Positions 16,244-29,800 of a stretch of DNA of 64,000 nucleotides are shown piece by piece. The stretch covers positions 62,001-126,000 of the forward strand of contig NZ_LT635448.1 in NCBI RefSeq assembly GCF_900120005.1, read 5' to 3'. Origin of the DNA: Holdemania sp. Marseille-P2844 (GTDB lineage Bacteria > Bacillota_I > Bacilli_A > Erysipelotrichales > Erysipelotrichaceae). The translations under genes and the position numbers were made by a program. The first letter of the stretch is position 1, and each line of letters begins with the position of its first letter. The notes beneath the pieces are model-generated. The model worked only from the letters and a program-made list of their open reading frames with translations. It did no database searches and was not told where the DNA came from.

Positions 16244-16271
16244 TAAATCCGGTCAAAATCGAAAATATCCC

Positions 16272-16300
16272 TTGACTAAAGGGTTAAATCCGCTTAGAAT
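16272..16300 (+). promoter_or_regulatory. Strong promoter for rplK-rplA
   Basis: TTGACT (16272-16277), 17-bp spacer, TAGAAT (16295-16300). Confidence 0.8.
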
Positions 16301-16332
16301 AGTAATGCTGTCGAAAGCAGCAAGTTTTATTA

Positions 16333-16373
16333 TGCGTGGGAGGACGGTGTTGCACCTGTCCACTAACCACAGC
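16333..16373 (+). promoter_or_regulatory. rplK leader hairpin, probable L1 autoregulatory site
   Basis: A leader RNA hairpin with outer stem GTGG/CCAC (16336-16339, 16367-16370) and inner stem GGACGGTG/CACC-t-GTCC closing on a 3-nt loop. The GTGGGAGG opening and ACCAC closing are conserved in rplK leaders, where ribosomal protein L1 binds a mimic of its 23S rRNA site and represses L11-L1 translation. The assignment is by pattern and position. Confidence 0.6.
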
Positions 16374-16404
16374 ACAGACAATCAATTTTAAGGAGGAATG
16401 TCTT

Positions 16405-16824
16405 GTGAGCAAGAAAGTTGCAAAGATTTGTAAGCTCCAGTTCCAGGCCGGCGGAGCCCGTCCGGGACCGGCGCTGGCCTCTGCAGGCATCAACATGCCG
16501 CAGTTCTGCAACGCATTTAACGATGCGACCAAGGATCGTGCAGGCGATATCGTCCCTGTCATCATCACTGCGTATGAAGACAAGAGCTTTGATTTCGTTC
16601 TGAAAACGACACCAGCCTCAGTTCTGATCAAGAAGGCTGCCGGTATCAAGTCCGGATCGGGCAGTGCCAAAGCCAACATCGTCGGAAAGATCTCTCTGGA
16701 AAAGTGCAGAGAAATCGCTGAGTACAAGATGCCGGATCTGAACGCCAATGATGTAGAAGCAGCAATGCGGATTATCGCCGGGACAGCGCGCAATATGGGC
16801 GTTACTGTCGAAGGCATGGAATAA
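16405..16824 (+). CDS. rplK: 50S ribosomal protein L11
   Basis: 139 residues. The N-terminal domain carries [18 protein letters not shown], and the C-terminal RNA-binding domain ends [18 protein letters not shown]11 builds the GTPase-associated centre with 23S rRNA. The start is GTG 16405 after AAGGAGGAAT; upstream in-frame codons are leader sequence containing the L1-site hairpin. Followed by rplA after 15 nt. Confidence 0.97.
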   Translation: MSKKVAKICKLQFQAGGARPGPALASAGINMPQFCNAFNDATKDRAGDIVPVIITAYEDKSFDFVLKTTPASVLIKKAAGIKSGSGSAKANIVGKISLEKCREIAEYKMPDLNANDVEAAMRIIAGTARNMGVTVEGME

Positions 16825-16839
16825 GAGAGGGACATCACG

Positions 16840-17523
16840 ATGGCAAAAAGAGGTAAGAAATACACAGAGGCCCTGAAGCAGGTCGACGCAGCGAAGCTGT
16901 ACAGCCTGACGGAAGCGGTAGCTCTGGCGAAGAAAATCAACACAACAAAGTTCGACGCATCTGTCGAAATTTCCTTCAACCTGAACGTTGACCCACGTCA
17001 CGCTGATCAGCAGATCCGCGGCGCGATGGTTCTGCCAAACGGCACAGGCCGTTCCCAGAAGGTCTTAGTTGTGACTCAGGGCGCGAAGGAACAGGAAGCC
17101 AAGGATGCCGGCGCAGATTTTGTCGGCGGCAAGGAAATCCTGGAAGATATCAAAAAGGGCTGGTTCGGATTTGACGTGATCGTCGCAACTCCGGATATGA
17201 TGGGCGAACTCGGTAAGCTGGGTAAGATCCTGGGCCCTAAGGGCTTGATGCCGAACCCGAAGACGGGCACCGTCACGATGAACATCGCCAATGCCGTCAA
17301 CGAAATCAAGAAAGGTAAGGTTACTTACCGTGTTGACAAAGAAGGCAACATCAACGTTATGATCGGCAAGTGCTCCTTCACTGACGAACAGCTGGCGGAA
17401 AACGCGAAAGCGCTGTACAACGTGATCGCGAAGGCACGTCCGGCGGCAGTCAAGGGTAACTACATGAAGAGCATCACGGTTTCCACAACGATGGGACCGG
17501 CGATTCGTGTCGCTGCTGAGTAA
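16840..17523 (+). CDS. rplA: 50S ribosomal protein L1
   Basis: 227 residues with the L1 signatures: N-terminal [30 protein letters not shown] in the second domain and [18 protein letters not shown] at the C-terminus. It forms the mobile L1 stalk and is the likely translational repressor of this operon. GAGAGGG precedes ATG 16840. Confidence 0.97.
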   Translation: MAKRGKKYTEALKQVDAAKLYSLTEAVALAKKINTTKFDASVEISFNLNVDPRHADQQIRGAMVLPNGTGRSQKVLVVTQGAKEQEAKDAGADFVGGKEILEDIKKGWFGFDVIVATPDMMGELGKLGKILGPKGLMPNPKTGTVTMNIANAVNEIKKGKVTYRVDKEGNINVMIGKCSFTDEQLAENAKALYNVIAKARPAAVKGNYMKSITVSTTMGPAIRVAAE

Positions 17524-17527
17524 TTGC

Positions 17528-17555
17528 TTGACAATTACGCAAACCCTGTTAAAAT
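17528..17555 (+). promoter_or_regulatory. Promoter for rplJ-rplL
   Basis: TTGACA (17528-17533), 16-bp spacer, TAAAAT (17550-17555), directly after the rplA stop. Confidence 0.75.
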
Positions 17556-17570
17556 TAGTTTGTTATCAAT

Positions 17571-17673
17571 ATACCATAGACAGCAACGGCCTAACGGCTT
17601 AATCAGGTTGCCGAGGTAGGAAGATCAACTTTGAACTTTCAAAACCCGTGCTGTCTTGAGTGCGGGTTTTTAT
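17571..17673 (+). promoter_or_regulatory. L10 leader (ribosomal protein L10-L12 autoregulatory RNA)
   Basis: The leader contains ATAGACAGCAACGG, GGCTTAATC and TTGCCGAGGTA, the conserved blocks of the Firmicute L10 leader bound by L10(L12)4. AGACAGCA (17578-17585) is perfectly complementary to TGCTGTCT (17649-17656). That second element lies in the loop of a terminator-like hairpin AAAACCCG/CGGGTTTT (17641-17670) with a T run, so alternative pairing could switch transcription. It lies between its promoter and rplJ. Confidence 0.8.
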
Positions 17674-17714
17674 ATTCAGGTATATTGTGACAGTATAAAA
17701 TGGAGGTGTACGGA

Positions 17715-18236
17715 ATGAAAGATGCGGTATTAGAATCGAAAAAGGCAGTCGTTTCCGAAATTCAGGAAAAAATGACCGCCAGCCAGTCAACAGTCGTTGT
17801 TGAATACCGTGGTCTGACAGTTGCCGAAGTCACTGAGTTGAGAAGAAGCCTGCGGGCTGAAGGCATTGAATTCAAGGTTTACAAGAATTCCATGTCCCAG
17901 CGTGCCGCTGAGGCTGCCGGATTCAACGAACTGACAGAACAGCTGACCGGACCAAACGCAATCGCATTCTCTGATGATGCTGTTGCGCCAAGCCGCGTGC
18001 TGGCGAAGTTCGCCAAGAAGCACGACAAACTGGTTCTGAAAGGTGCGATCGTCGAAGGTAAAGTCGTCGGCGTCGATACGATTAAAGAACTTTCCAGCCT
18101 GCCGAACCGTGAAGGCATGCTGTCGATGCTGCTGAGCTGCCTGCAGGCGCCTGTCCGCAGCTTCGCTTGCGCTGTGAAAGCAGTCGCTGACAAAGACGGA
18201 GAAGCTGCTCCTGCTGAAGAAGCAGCTGCTGAATAA
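17715..18236 (+). CDS. rplJ: 50S ribosomal protein L10
   Basis: 173 residues: the N-terminal RNA-binding domain (VVVEYRGLTVAEVTELRRSL, FKVYKNSMSQRAA) and a C-terminal L12-binding helix. It anchors L7/L12 dimers and with them binds its own leader. The chosen start is ATG 17715, 7 nt after GGAGG; the ATG at 17700 precedes that site. rplL follows after 27 nt. Confidence 0.96.
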   Translation: MKDAVLESKKAVVSEIQEKMTASQSTVVVEYRGLTVAEVTELRRSLRAEGIEFKVYKNSMSQRAAEAAGFNELTEQLTGPNAIAFSDDAVAPSRVLAKFAKKHDKLVLKGAIVEGKVVGVDTIKELSSLPNREGMLSMLLSCLQAPVRSFACAVKAVADKDGEAAPAEEAAAE

Positions 18237-18263
18237 CAAAACTGACCAAGGAGGAATAAGAAC

Positions 18264-18635
18264 ATGGCAAAGTTAACAAATGCTGAAATCATCGAATCTC
18301 TGAAAGAGATGACAATTCTGGAACTGAACGAACTGGTAAAAGCGATCGAAGAAGAATTCGGCGTAACGGCTGCGGCTCCGGTTGCAGTTGCGGCTCCGAC
18401 TGAAGCTGCAGCGCCTACAGGACCGACTGAAGTTTCCGTATTCCTGAAGGAAGTCGGCGCTTCGAAGGTTGGCGTCATCAAGGTTGTTCGTGAAATCACT
18501 GGCTTAGGCCTGGTTGAAGCGAAGGGCTTAGTTGACAAGTGCCCAAGCGCAATCAAGGAAAACATCAAGCCGGAAGAAGCGGAAGAAATCAAGAAGAAAC
18601 TGATGGATGCCGGCGCTTCTGTCGAAATTAAATAA
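18264..18635 (+). CDS. rplL: 50S ribosomal protein L7/L12
   Basis: 123 residues: N-terminal dimerisation domain ([20 protein letters not shown]), Ala/Pro-rich hinge (about 38-55) and C-terminal factor-binding domain ([20 protein letters not shown]). It recruits translation GTPases. AAGGAGG precedes ATG 18264. Confidence 0.98.
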   Translation: MAKLTNAEIIESLKEMTILELNELVKAIEEEFGVTAAAPVAVAAPTEAAAPTGPTEVSVFLKEVGASKVGVIKVVREITGLGLVEAKGLVDKCPSAIKENIKPEEAEEIKKKLMDAGASVEIK

Positions 18636-18709
18636 GTTTCGCACAATCCGACAACAGAACAATTCCGTCATTGAGCGCGGAATGCAATTAGCCCATGGGA
18701 GGCGATCGA

Positions 18710-19306
18710 ATGAGTCATTACTTTACTGACAATCGTCAACTACCACAAAACCGGAAGGAGATTTCTTTCCGGTTTTCGGGCTTTATTATCCCTTTGATCA
18801 CGGATAACGGCGTGTTCTGTAAAAGTGAAGTGGATTTTGGATCGTATGTCCTGTTGAAAACGATCAAGGAAGAACCGCTGGGAGATCACATATTAGATCT
18901 GGGCTGCGGCTACGGCGTGATCGGCGTCACCGTGAAAAAAATGTTTCCGGACGCTGAAATGCTGATGGTGGATGTCAATCCCCGGGCGGTTGAGCTGGCT
19001 GTTCTTAATGCGCAGAAGAACGGCGTGGAGGCTGAAGTTCGGGTATCGGATATCTTTGGGAATGTCACTGAAACGTTGAGCGATATTCTGACCAATCCGC
19101 CGATCCGGGCGGGCAAAAAAGTAATCTATGCGATGTTTGAGCAGGCGTATGATCATTTGCGTCCGCAGGGACATCTGTATGTAGTGATCCGCAAGCAGCA
19201 GGGCGCGCTCAGCGCTAAAGCTAAAATTGAGGAAATGTTTGGCAACTGTGAAGTGATCAACAAGGAAAAGGGATATTACATTTTAAAATCGACAAAAACA
19301 GATTGA
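18710..19306 (+). CDS. Class I SAM-dependent methyltransferase, RsmC-like (YbxB)
   Basis: 198 residues. Motif I ILDLGCGYGVIGV (about residue 65), MLMVDVNPRAVELA and the DILTNPPIRAGK NPP catalytic motif indicate an N6/N2 base methyltransferase of the RsmC/RlmG type. It sits between rplL and rpoB, the position of ybxB in B. subtilis. GGGAGGCGATC precedes ATG 18710; the upstream ATG 18695 would swallow that site. The rRNA target is unproven. Confidence 0.9.
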   Translation: MSHYFTDNRQLPQNRKEISFRFSGFIIPLITDNGVFCKSEVDFGSYVLLKTIKEEPLGDHILDLGCGYGVIGVTVKKMFPDAEMLMVDVNPRAVELAVLNAQKNGVEAEVRVSDIFGNVTETLSDILTNPPIRAGKKVIYAMFEQAYDHLRPQGHLYVVIRKQQGALSAKAKIEEMFGNCEVINKEKGYYILKSTKTD

Positions 19307-19331
19307 CAACTTGTGTTAAGTTTGGTACTAT
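19303..19331 (+). promoter_or_regulatory. Promoter for rpoB-rpoC
   Basis: TTGACA (19303-19308), 17-bp spacer, TACTAT (19326-19331). The -35 box overlaps the stop codon of the methyltransferase gene. Confidence 0.75.
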
Positions 19332-19356
19332 ATTAAATTGCAAAAATGTATAAAAG

Positions 19357-19380
19357 TTAAGGGGGTTTCACGCCCTTTTA
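19357..19380 (+). promoter_or_regulatory. Attenuator-like hairpin in the rpoB leader
   Basis: TAAGGG and CCCTTTTA arms enclose GGTTTCACG, with a T-rich 3' side, between the rpoB promoter and start codon. It could attenuate rpoBC transcription, but the stem is short. Confidence 0.4.
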
Positions 19381-19415
19381 GCCGTTGTTAACACTGTTAT
19401 GAAAGGATGGCGTAC

Positions 19416-22400
19416 ATGGAAAAAATGCAGAACTACCGTATTGAAAAACTGGGTAAAAAGGCAGAACGCCGGAATTATTCCAAGGTCAGCGGCAACCTCG
19501 ATCTTCCTGATCTGGTTGAAGTGCAGACTCAGTCTTTTGAATGGTTTATCAGAGAAGGCATCAGGGAAGTTTTTGAAGATATTTACCCGATTCAGAACTA
19601 CGGTGGAAATATTCGCCTGAAATTCGTAGATTACGAATTCGGCACGCCAAAGTATACCGTCAACGAGTGCAAATACCGGGAGGCGAATTTCGCCGCGCCA
19701 TTGAAAGCGAAAATGGAGCTGGAAATGGTCGACAATACAACCGGTGAAGTACTGACAAAGTGGGAAGACGTTTTCCTGGGCGAATTCCCGATGATGACGG
19801 AAACCGGAACTTTCATTATCAACGGCGCTGAACGTGTTATCGTTTCTCAGATTGTACGTTCGCCAGGCGCTTATTTTGATATTGCTTCCGAAGACAAAAC
19901 TGGCAAAGATAGCTACAACTGTGAACTGATCCCAAGCCGCGGCACGTGGCTGGAGTTCATGACCGACGGCAAGAAGGCGGCGTTAGGCCGGATTGTCAAC
20001 ATGTCGGTCGACCGCAAACGTAAAATTTTATCCACAATCCTGTTCAAGGCGATCGGGATGTCCTTGAACCTGGAAAAGAGCGAAGACGGTTTTGATACGG
20101 CGGAAATCCGCCGGTTCTTAAAAGCGTTGGGACTGGAAGTGTTCGAAGAGAACATCGTTGAGGGCGAACCGCGCGAATTCCTGAACCTGTATATGCTTTT
20201 ATATACCTCGTTCTTCGGCAACTATGAAGAAATCCGCAACACGCTGGCCGCCGATAAGATCAAGACGAGCAACGAAGCGCTGCTGGCGATCTATGAAAAC
20301 CAGCGCTCTGATGAAGTTCCGACGATCGACGGTTCGATCAACTTGATGAACGCCAAGTTCTTCGATCACCGCCGGTATGACCTGACCAAGGCCGGCCGGT
20401 ATAAATTAAATAAGAAACTGTCGCTGACGGACCGGATGGAAGGCACTTATCTGGCTGAAGACGTCCTGAGCGGCGAGGGCAAAGTGTTGTTTGAAAAAGG
20501 CACGTTTGTCACGAAGAAGGAAAGAAACGTCCTGCGTGTGGAAATGCTCAAGGGCAGCCATGTCACAGCTTTCCCATTCGTGCATGAATTCTCACATCCA
20601 GATACTTCCATGATGGATACGTCCTGGAGCCTGGGGCTGATCGGCCGGATTCTGGCCAATGACGTCGAGTGCGGTGACCGCCTGTTTGAAAAGGGCACCG
20701 TTCTGACGGAAAAAGATATTGAAGCCCTGGCGAAGGAAGTCAAAGAAGTCCGCGTCTATTCCGGACTGGTGGCCAAGCCGGTCGCACTGACGGCAGAAAA
20801 CGCCTCCGCGGTCCTGAATTACGGTCATCGTTTCTTCGTGATCGGCCGGTTGACGGCGAATAACGAAGACATGACCAACAACGGCGAGCTGGTGGTTGAC
20901 CGCTACATCCCGGATGAGGATTACTCGAAGCTGAGCGCTTCCGAGCAGCAGGTCATCATCGAACGTGCGCATCAGAATCAGGCGATCACAGCCTGGCTGG
21001 TCGGCGCGGCTGTGCAGACGATTCAGGTTTCGACATCTGCGGACTGCAGCAATCCGATCAAGATCGTGGCGATCGACCCGATCAACCAGAAAAAGACGAT
21101 CACGATTTCCGACATGTATGCCTTCTACAGCTATGAGCTGAACATGATGGACGGCGTCGGCAGCGTCGATGATATTGATATGCTGGGCAACCGCCGGATC
21201 CGTACGGTCGGCGAACTGATCCAGAATCAGTTCCGGATCGGTTTAAGCCGGATGGAACGAGTCGTTAAAGAAAGAATGTCGATTGCCGAGGCCGCAGGTC
21301 TGACGCCGAAGCAGTTAACGAATATCCGTCCGCTGACGGCGGCGATCAAGGAGTTCTTCTCCTCCTCGCAGCTGTCGCAGTTTATGGATCAGCAGAATCC
21401 GCTGGCCGAGCTGACCAACAAGCGCCGTATTTCCGCGCTGGGTCCAGGCGGCTTAACGCGTGAGCGCGCCGGCTTTGAAGTCCGTGACGTTCACAACAGC
21501 CATTACGGCCGGATCTGTCCGATCGAGACGCCGGAAGGCCCGAACATCGGTCTGATCTCCAACTTGACAACGTATGCCAAGATCAACGAATATGGCTTTA
21601 TCGAAACACCGTACCGTCTGGTCAAAGAAGGCGGCGAGGTTACTGAGGAATATGTTTATCTGTCAGCCGATGAAGAAAACGACTACATCATCGCGCAGGC
21701 GAACGAAGTGCACGAAGGTCGTCTGATCAACGACATGGTCGTTGCCCGAAAAGCGGGAGAAACAATCATGGCTCACCGCGATCAGGTCGAACTGGCGGAC
21801 GTTTCGCCGAAACAGATCGTTTCGGTTGCGACCGCATGTATTCCATTCCTGGAAAATGACGATGCTTCCCGTGCCCTGATGGGCGCGAACATGCAGCGTC
21901 AGGCCGTACCGCTGCTGAATCCGCATTCTCCATATGTCGGAACCGGCATGGAGCACCGCATAGCGCGGGACTCCGGCAGCGCGTGCATCTGCACCGGCAA
22001 CGGGGTCGTCACCTATGTCGATGCCAATAAGATCGTCGTTACGGAAGATGAAGGCGAACAGCGCGTTTACGAGCTGCAGAAATTCCGCCGTTCCAACGCC
22101 GGCACCTGCATCAACCAGCGGCCGATCGTCAAGCATGGCGAACGCGTGGAACGCGGCGATATTCTGGCCGATGGTCCTTCGATGGAAAAAGGCGAGCTGG
22201 CGTTAGGCCAGAACGTGACGATCGCGTTCATGACCTGGCACGGTTACAACTACGAAGACGCGATCATCATGTCCGAGCGGATGGTCCGCGACGATGTCTA
22301 CACTTCTATTCATATTGAGGAATATGACATTGAATGCCGCGAAACGAAGCTGGGACCTGAAGAAATTACCCGCGATATTCCAAACGTCAGTGAAAATGCC

Positions 22401-23555
22401 TGCCGTCACCTCGACGGCCGCGGCATCGTCATGATCGGCGCGGAAGTCAAGGAAGGCGACATCCTGGTCGGTAAGGTTACCCCGAAGGGCCAGAGCGAAA
22501 TCTCCCCGGAAGAAAAGCTGTTACTGGCGATCTTCGGCGAAAAGTCCAGAGAAGTCCGCGACAATTCGCTGAAAGTTCCGCATGGCGGCGCCGGCATCGT
22601 CCATTCGATCCGCATTTTCAAGCGCAACGAGGGTCACGATCTGCCGCCGGGAGTCAATGAAGTCGTTAAAGTCTATATCGTTCAGAAACGTAAGATTTCT
22701 GAAGGTGATAAAATGGCCGGCCGTCATGGCAACAAGGGCGTTATCTCCAAGATCCTGCCGATCGAGGATATGCCGTATCTGCCGGATGGCACACCAATCG
22801 ACATCATGCTGAACCCATTCGGCGTTCCATCTCGTATGAATATCGGACAGGTTCTGGAAATCCATCTGGGCATGGCCGCGAAGACGTTAGGCGTGAAGTT
22901 TGCGACACCGGTCTTCGACGGTATTTCCAATGACGAATTGAAAGCGATCATGGAAGAAGCGCAGACCTCGCCGGATGGCAAGCTTGTGCTGCACGATGGC
23001 AAGACCGGCGAGCCGTACGATGAACGGATCTCTGTCGGCGTCATGTACATGATCAAGCTGGCGCACATGGTCGACGATAAACTGCACGCCCGTGCAACCG
23101 GCCCATACAGCTTAGTCACGCAGCAGCCGTTAGGCGGTAAGGCGCAGAACGGCGGCCAGCGTTTCGGTGAAATGGAAGTCTGGGCGCTGGAAGCTTACGG
23201 CGCCGCGCATACGCTGCAGGAAATCCTGACCGTGAAGTCTGACGATATCGTTGGACGCACCAAGACCTACGAAGCCATCATCAAGGGCAAGGATCTGCCG
23301 GAACCGGGCATTCCTGAATCGTTCCGCGTCTTAAAGCATGAGCTGCAGGCGCTGGCGATCGACGTCAAGATGCTGGATGAAGAAGGTCTGGAAGTCGATA
23401 TGAAGAAGATGGAAGCGGACGAGATTAACGAAGTTGCAGCCCTGGAGAACGTCGTATCCGAAACCTCGGCAGAGATTCCGGCCCAGGTCATCGACGAGGA
23501 GGATCTGCCGGAAGAAGCGGCTGTAATCGGATTTGATGACGAAGACGTTGAGTAA
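19416..23555 (+). CDS. rpoB: DNA-directed RNA polymerase subunit beta
   Basis: About 1379 residues. Core motifs are intact: [34 protein letters not shown], the [13 protein letters not shown] block and [13 protein letters not shown]. It is roughly 185 residues longer than the B. subtilis protein; the excess lies mainly between residues 340 and 570 (lobe 2), where a GTYLAEDV...LFEKGT unit appears twice. Asn668 replaces the His at E. coli position 526 in the rifampicin pocket. I chose ATG 19416 because GAAAGG is well spaced for it; ATG 19407 is too close. rpoC follows after 14 nt. Confidence 0.97.
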   Translation: MEKMQNYRIEKLGKKAERRNYSKVSGNLDLPDLVEVQTQSFEWFIREGIREVFEDIYPIQNYGGNIRLKFVDYEFGTPKYTVNECKYREANFAAPLKAKMELEMVDNTTGEVLTKWEDVFLGEFPMMTETGTFIINGAERVIVSQIVRSPGAYFDIASEDKTGKDSYNCELIPSRGTWLEFMTDGKKAALGRIVNMSVDRKRKILSTILFKAIGMSLNLEKSEDGFDTAEIRRFLKALGLEVFEENIVEGEPREFLNLYMLLYTSFFGNYEEIRNTLAADKIKTSNEALLAIYENQRSDEVPTIDGSINLMNAKFFDHRRYDLTKAGRYKLNKKLSLTDRMEGTYLAEDVLSGEGKVLFEKGTFVTKKERNVLRVEMLKGSHVTAFPFVHEFSHPDTSMMDTSWSLGLIGRILANDVECGDRLFEKGTVLTEKDIEALAKEVKEVRVYSGLVAKPVALTAENASAVLNYGHRFFVIGRLTANNEDMTNNGELVVDRYIPDEDYSKLSASEQQVIIERAHQNQAITAWLVGAAVQTIQVSTSADCSNPIKIVAIDPINQKKTITISDMYAFYSYELNMMDGVGSVDDIDMLGNRRIRTVGELIQNQFRIGLSRMERVVKERMSIAEAAGLTPKQLTNIRPLTAAIKEFFSSSQLSQFMDQQNPLAELTNKRRISALGPGGLTRERAGFEVRDVHNSHYGRICPIETPEGPNIGLISNLTTYAKINEYGFIETPYRLVKEGGEVTEEYVYLSADEENDYIIAQANEVHEGRLINDMVVARKAGETIMAHRDQVELADVSPKQIVSVATACIPFLENDDASRALMGANMQRQAVPLLNPHSPYVGTGMEHRIARDSGSACICTGNGVVTYVDANKIVVTEDEGEQRVYELQKFRRSNAGTCINQRPIVKHGERVERGDILADGPSMEKGELALGQNVTIAFMTWHGYNYEDAIIMSERMVRDDVYTSIHIEEYDIECRETKLGPEEITRDIPNVSENACRHLDGRGIVMIGAEVKEGDILVGKVTPKGQSEISPEEKLLLAIFGEKSREVRDNSLKVPHGGAGIVHSIRIFKRNEGHDLPPGVNEVVKVYIVQKRKISEGDKMAGRHGNKGVISKILPIEDMPYLPDGTPIDIMLNPFGVPSRMNIGQVLEIHLGMAAKTLGVKFATPVFDGISNDELKAIMEEAQTSPDGKLVLHDGKTGEPYDERISVGVMYMIKLAHMVDDKLHARATGPYSLVTQQPLGGKAQNGGQRFGEMEVWALEAYGAAHTLQEILTVKSDDIVGRTKTYEAIIKGKDLPEPGIPESFRVLKHELQALAIDVKMLDEEGLEVDMKKMEADEINEVAALENVVSETSAEIPAQVIDEEDLPEEAAVIGFDDEDVE

Positions 23556-23569
23556 AGGAGGCGTAAGCG

Positions 23570-27367
<3,798 letters not shown>

Positions 27368-27376
27368 AATGAACGA

Positions 27377-27413
27377 GAGAGGGAATATCCGAAAGGAATG
27401 TCCCTCTTTTTTT
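27377..27413 (+). terminator. Intrinsic terminator after rpoC
   Basis: AGAGGGA (27378-27384) pairs with TCCCTCT (27401-27407), followed by a run of seven or more T. Confidence 0.85.
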
Positions 27414-27415
27414 CA

Positions 27416-27444
27416 TTGAATTTTCAGGCCGAGTAGCATATCAT
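27416..27444 (+). promoter_or_regulatory. Promoter for gdhA
   Basis: TTGAAT (27416-27421), 17-bp spacer, TATCAT (27439-27444), immediately after the rpoC terminator. Confidence 0.55.
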
Positions 27445-27465
27445 AATAAAAAAGGTGGGATAACA

Positions 27466-28806
27466 ATGAATTCATATTGTGAACGTGTTTTACATCAGCT
27501 GAAACAAAAAGACGCCTCGCAGCCCGAGTTTCTGCAGGCGGTGGAAGAAGTGCTGACGTCGGTCAGCCTGATTTTTGATCATCATCCGGAATATGAGAAA
27601 ATGGCGATTCTGGAACGCTTGACGGAGCCGGAGCGGATCATCCAGTTTAAAGTACCGTGGACAGACGACCAGGGCCAGATGCATGTCAACCGCGGCTACC
27701 GCGTCCAGTACAGCAGCGTCTTGGGCCCTTATAAAGGCGGTCTGCGGTTTCATCCGGCGGTCACGCTGGGCATGATGAAATTCCTGGCGTTTGAACAGAT
27801 CTTCAAGAATGCGCTGACGACGCTGCCGATCGGCGGCGGCAAGGGCGGCAGCGATTTCGATCCGAAAGGGAAGAGCGACGCGGAAGTAATGCGCTTCTGT
27901 CAGAGCTTTATGATTGAATTGTCCAAGCATATCGGACCGGATGTCGACGTGCCAGCGGGCGATATGGGCGTCGGCGCACGGGAAATCGGTTATTTATACG
28001 GTCAGTACCGGCGTTTAAAAGGTGTCAGCGAGCGCGGTGTGCTAACCGGCAAGGGCGTAGGCTATGGCGGCAGTCTGGCACGCAAGGAGGCGACCGGCTA
28101 CGGGTTGATCTACTTCGTCTTGGAAATGATGAAAGCGGCGCAGATGGATCCGCAGGGGAAGAAAGCGATTGTCAGCGGCAGCGGCAACGTCGCGATCTAT
28201 GCCGCGGAAAAAGCGCTGCAGAATGGAATTCAGGTCATCGCGATGAGCGATTCCAAAGGCTATATCGTCGATGAACAGCTGGATCTGAATACGGTGAAGA
28301 AAATCAAGGAACAGCTGCGCACCTCGCTTTCGGCATATCCGGAAATGGCGGGCCATGGCGAATATCATGAAGGTTCGGTCTATGACGCCAACCTGAAGGT
28401 TGATCTGGCTTTCCCATGCGCGACACAGAACGAGATCAACAAGGAACGTGCCCGGCGCTTAATCGAAGCGGGCTGCCAACTCGTTGCCGAGGGCGCGAAC
28501 ATGCCGAACGATAACGAAGCGATCGCTTTGTTTCGTCAGCAGGGAATCCTGTTCTCCCCGGGTAAGGCGTCCAACGCCGGCGGCGTTGCGACTTCCGCGT
28601 TGGAAATGAGCCAGAACAGCATGCGTCTGGCCTGGTCGTTTGAAGAAGTCGACGACAAGCTGCGCGGGATTATGATCTCTATTCATAAGCAATGCCAGGA
28701 GGCAATCCGGCAGTATGCGCTGGATCCGAAGGATTATGTGACGGCCGCCAACATCGCCGGTGTTCAGAAGGTGATTGACGGAATGATCGCGATGGGCGAT
28801 TATTAA
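27466..28806 (+). CDS. gdhA: Glutamate dehydrogenase
   Basis: 446 residues, the length of the hexameric small GDH (GdhA) class. Residues seen: PYKGGLRFHPAV (catalytic Lys region), PIGGGKGGSDFDPKGKSD, PAGDMGVGAREIGYLYGQYR and the Rossmann segment VSGSGNVAIYAAEKA. It interconverts 2-oxoglutarate plus ammonia and glutamate. Ser in VSGSGNV and DSKG after the second strand are compatible with NADP, but coenzyme choice is not certain. Confidence 0.95.
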   Translation: MNSYCERVLHQLKQKDASQPEFLQAVEEVLTSVSLIFDHHPEYEKMAILERLTEPERIIQFKVPWTDDQGQMHVNRGYRVQYSSVLGPYKGGLRFHPAVTLGMMKFLAFEQIFKNALTTLPIGGGKGGSDFDPKGKSDAEVMRFCQSFMIELSKHIGPDVDVPAGDMGVGAREIGYLYGQYRRLKGVSERGVLTGKGVGYGGSLARKEATGYGLIYFVLEMMKAAQMDPQGKKAIVSGSGNVAIYAAEKALQNGIQVIAMSDSKGYIVDEQLDLNTVKKIKEQLRTSLSAYPEMAGHGEYHEGSVYDANLKVDLAFPCATQNEINKERARRLIEAGCQLVAEGANMPNDNEAIALFRQQGILFSPGKASNAGGVATSALEMSQNSMRLAWSFEEVDDKLRGIMISIHKQCQEAIRQYALDPKDYVTAANIAGVQKVIDGMIAMGDY

Positions 28807-28867
28807 AAAGCAAATCGCCGCCGTGTTTTTAAGGCCAACGCGAATCCAACATAAAAGGAGAATCACA

Positions 28868-28921
28868 ATGAAACAACCGGTTTACTATACCATCAGGGTT
28901 ACTGAGGGAGGCTGGCGATGA
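28868..28921 (+). CDS. 17-codon small ORF coupled to phosphoesterase gene
   Basis: ATG 28868 follows AAAAGGAG at 7-nt spacing and encodes MKQPVYYTIRVTEGGWR, ending in a TGA (28919-28921) that overlaps the ATG of the downstream gene (28918) as ATGA. The downstream gene also has its own GGGAGG. It may be a leader peptide or a coupling ORF; no homologue is recognised. Confidence 0.4.
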   Translation: MKQPVYYTIRVTEGGWR

Positions 28922-29757
28922 AGCTGGCCCTTCTCTTTTTCGGCCTGATCGCCGCCTATCTGTTGATCGGCTGGCTCATCAGTTTTCCAATTCAATTACG
29001 ATCCTATACACTGTCCAGTCCGAAGATCAAAACGCTGGTCAGACTGGCGGTCGTCTCCGATCTGCACAGCACGGTCTACGGTCCGAATCAAAAGCGGCTG
29101 TTGGATAAACTGCGGCAATCCCGGTGCGATCTCATTCTCATGCCGGGAGATATCATCGACGATATCAAACCGCTGCGGGGCGCGGAATTATTCCTTGATC
29201 AGGCTGCGGCGATAGCGCCGTGTTATTATTGCACAGGCAACCATGAAAATATTGATACTCTGATCACGCTCCCGGAGGTCAAAGCACGGGTGCGTCAGGC
29301 GGGAATTACCGTTTTGGACAGCAGGAAAGAAACCATCACGATCCGCGGAACACGATTTACGTTGTGCGGAATTGACGACCCCCGCAAATATGCGTATATT
29401 GATCGGGATTCACAAGAGGAAATTGAACTGATGAAGGCGCTGGGGTCGGTGCAGACCTGCCCGGAATATACGATACTCTTAGCGCACCGGCCGGAACGTT
29501 CGCCGATCTACGCGCAGTTCGGGTTTGATCTGATCGTGTCCGGCCATGCCCATGGCGGACAGGTTCGAATTCCCGGTTTGATCAACGGTTTGTTTGCGCC
29601 CCGGCAAGGCTGGTTCCCGAAGCGGGCAGGCGGTTTGTATCAGGAACAGAACTCGGATTTAATCGTTTCCCGGGGATTATGCCGGCGATGGTATCTGCCG
29701 CGAATCTTCAATCCGGTTGAAATTCCCGTAATTGAACTCACTCACAATGACGGATAA
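28918..29757 (+). CDS. Membrane-anchored metallophosphoesterase (YkuE/YaeI-like)
   Basis: 279 residues. One N-terminal transmembrane helix (about 2-24), then calcineurin-like phosphoesterase motifs: AVVSDLHS (metal ligands Asp/His), MPGDIIDD, CTGNHEN and SGHAHGGQVRIPG. It has the layout of YkuE/YaeI enzymes, which act on UDP-diacylglucosamine or cell-envelope substrates. It is the last gene before a terminator. The substrate here is unknown. Confidence 0.88.
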   Translation: MKLALLFFGLIAAYLLIGWLISFPIQLRSYTLSSPKIKTLVRLAVVSDLHSTVYGPNQKRLLDKLRQSRCDLILMPGDIIDDIKPLRGAELFLDQAAAIAPCYYCTGNHENIDTLITLPEVKARVRQAGITVLDSRKETITIRGTRFTLCGIDDPRKYAYIDRDSQEEIELMKALGSVQTCPEYTILLAHRPERSPIYAQFGFDLIVSGHAHGGQVRIPGLINGLFAPRQGWFPKRAGGLYQEQNSDLIVSRGLCRRWYLPRIFNPVEIPVIELTHNDG

Positions 29758-29790
29758 AAGAACGAAACGCTTCGTTCTTTTCTTTTTAAT
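29756..29790 (+). terminator. Intrinsic terminator after phosphoesterase gene
   Basis: AAAAGAACGAA and TTCGTTCTTTT form an 11-bp stem with a 4-nt ACGC loop, followed by CTTTTT. Confidence 0.85.
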
Positions 29791-29800
29791 CAGCGTGAAA

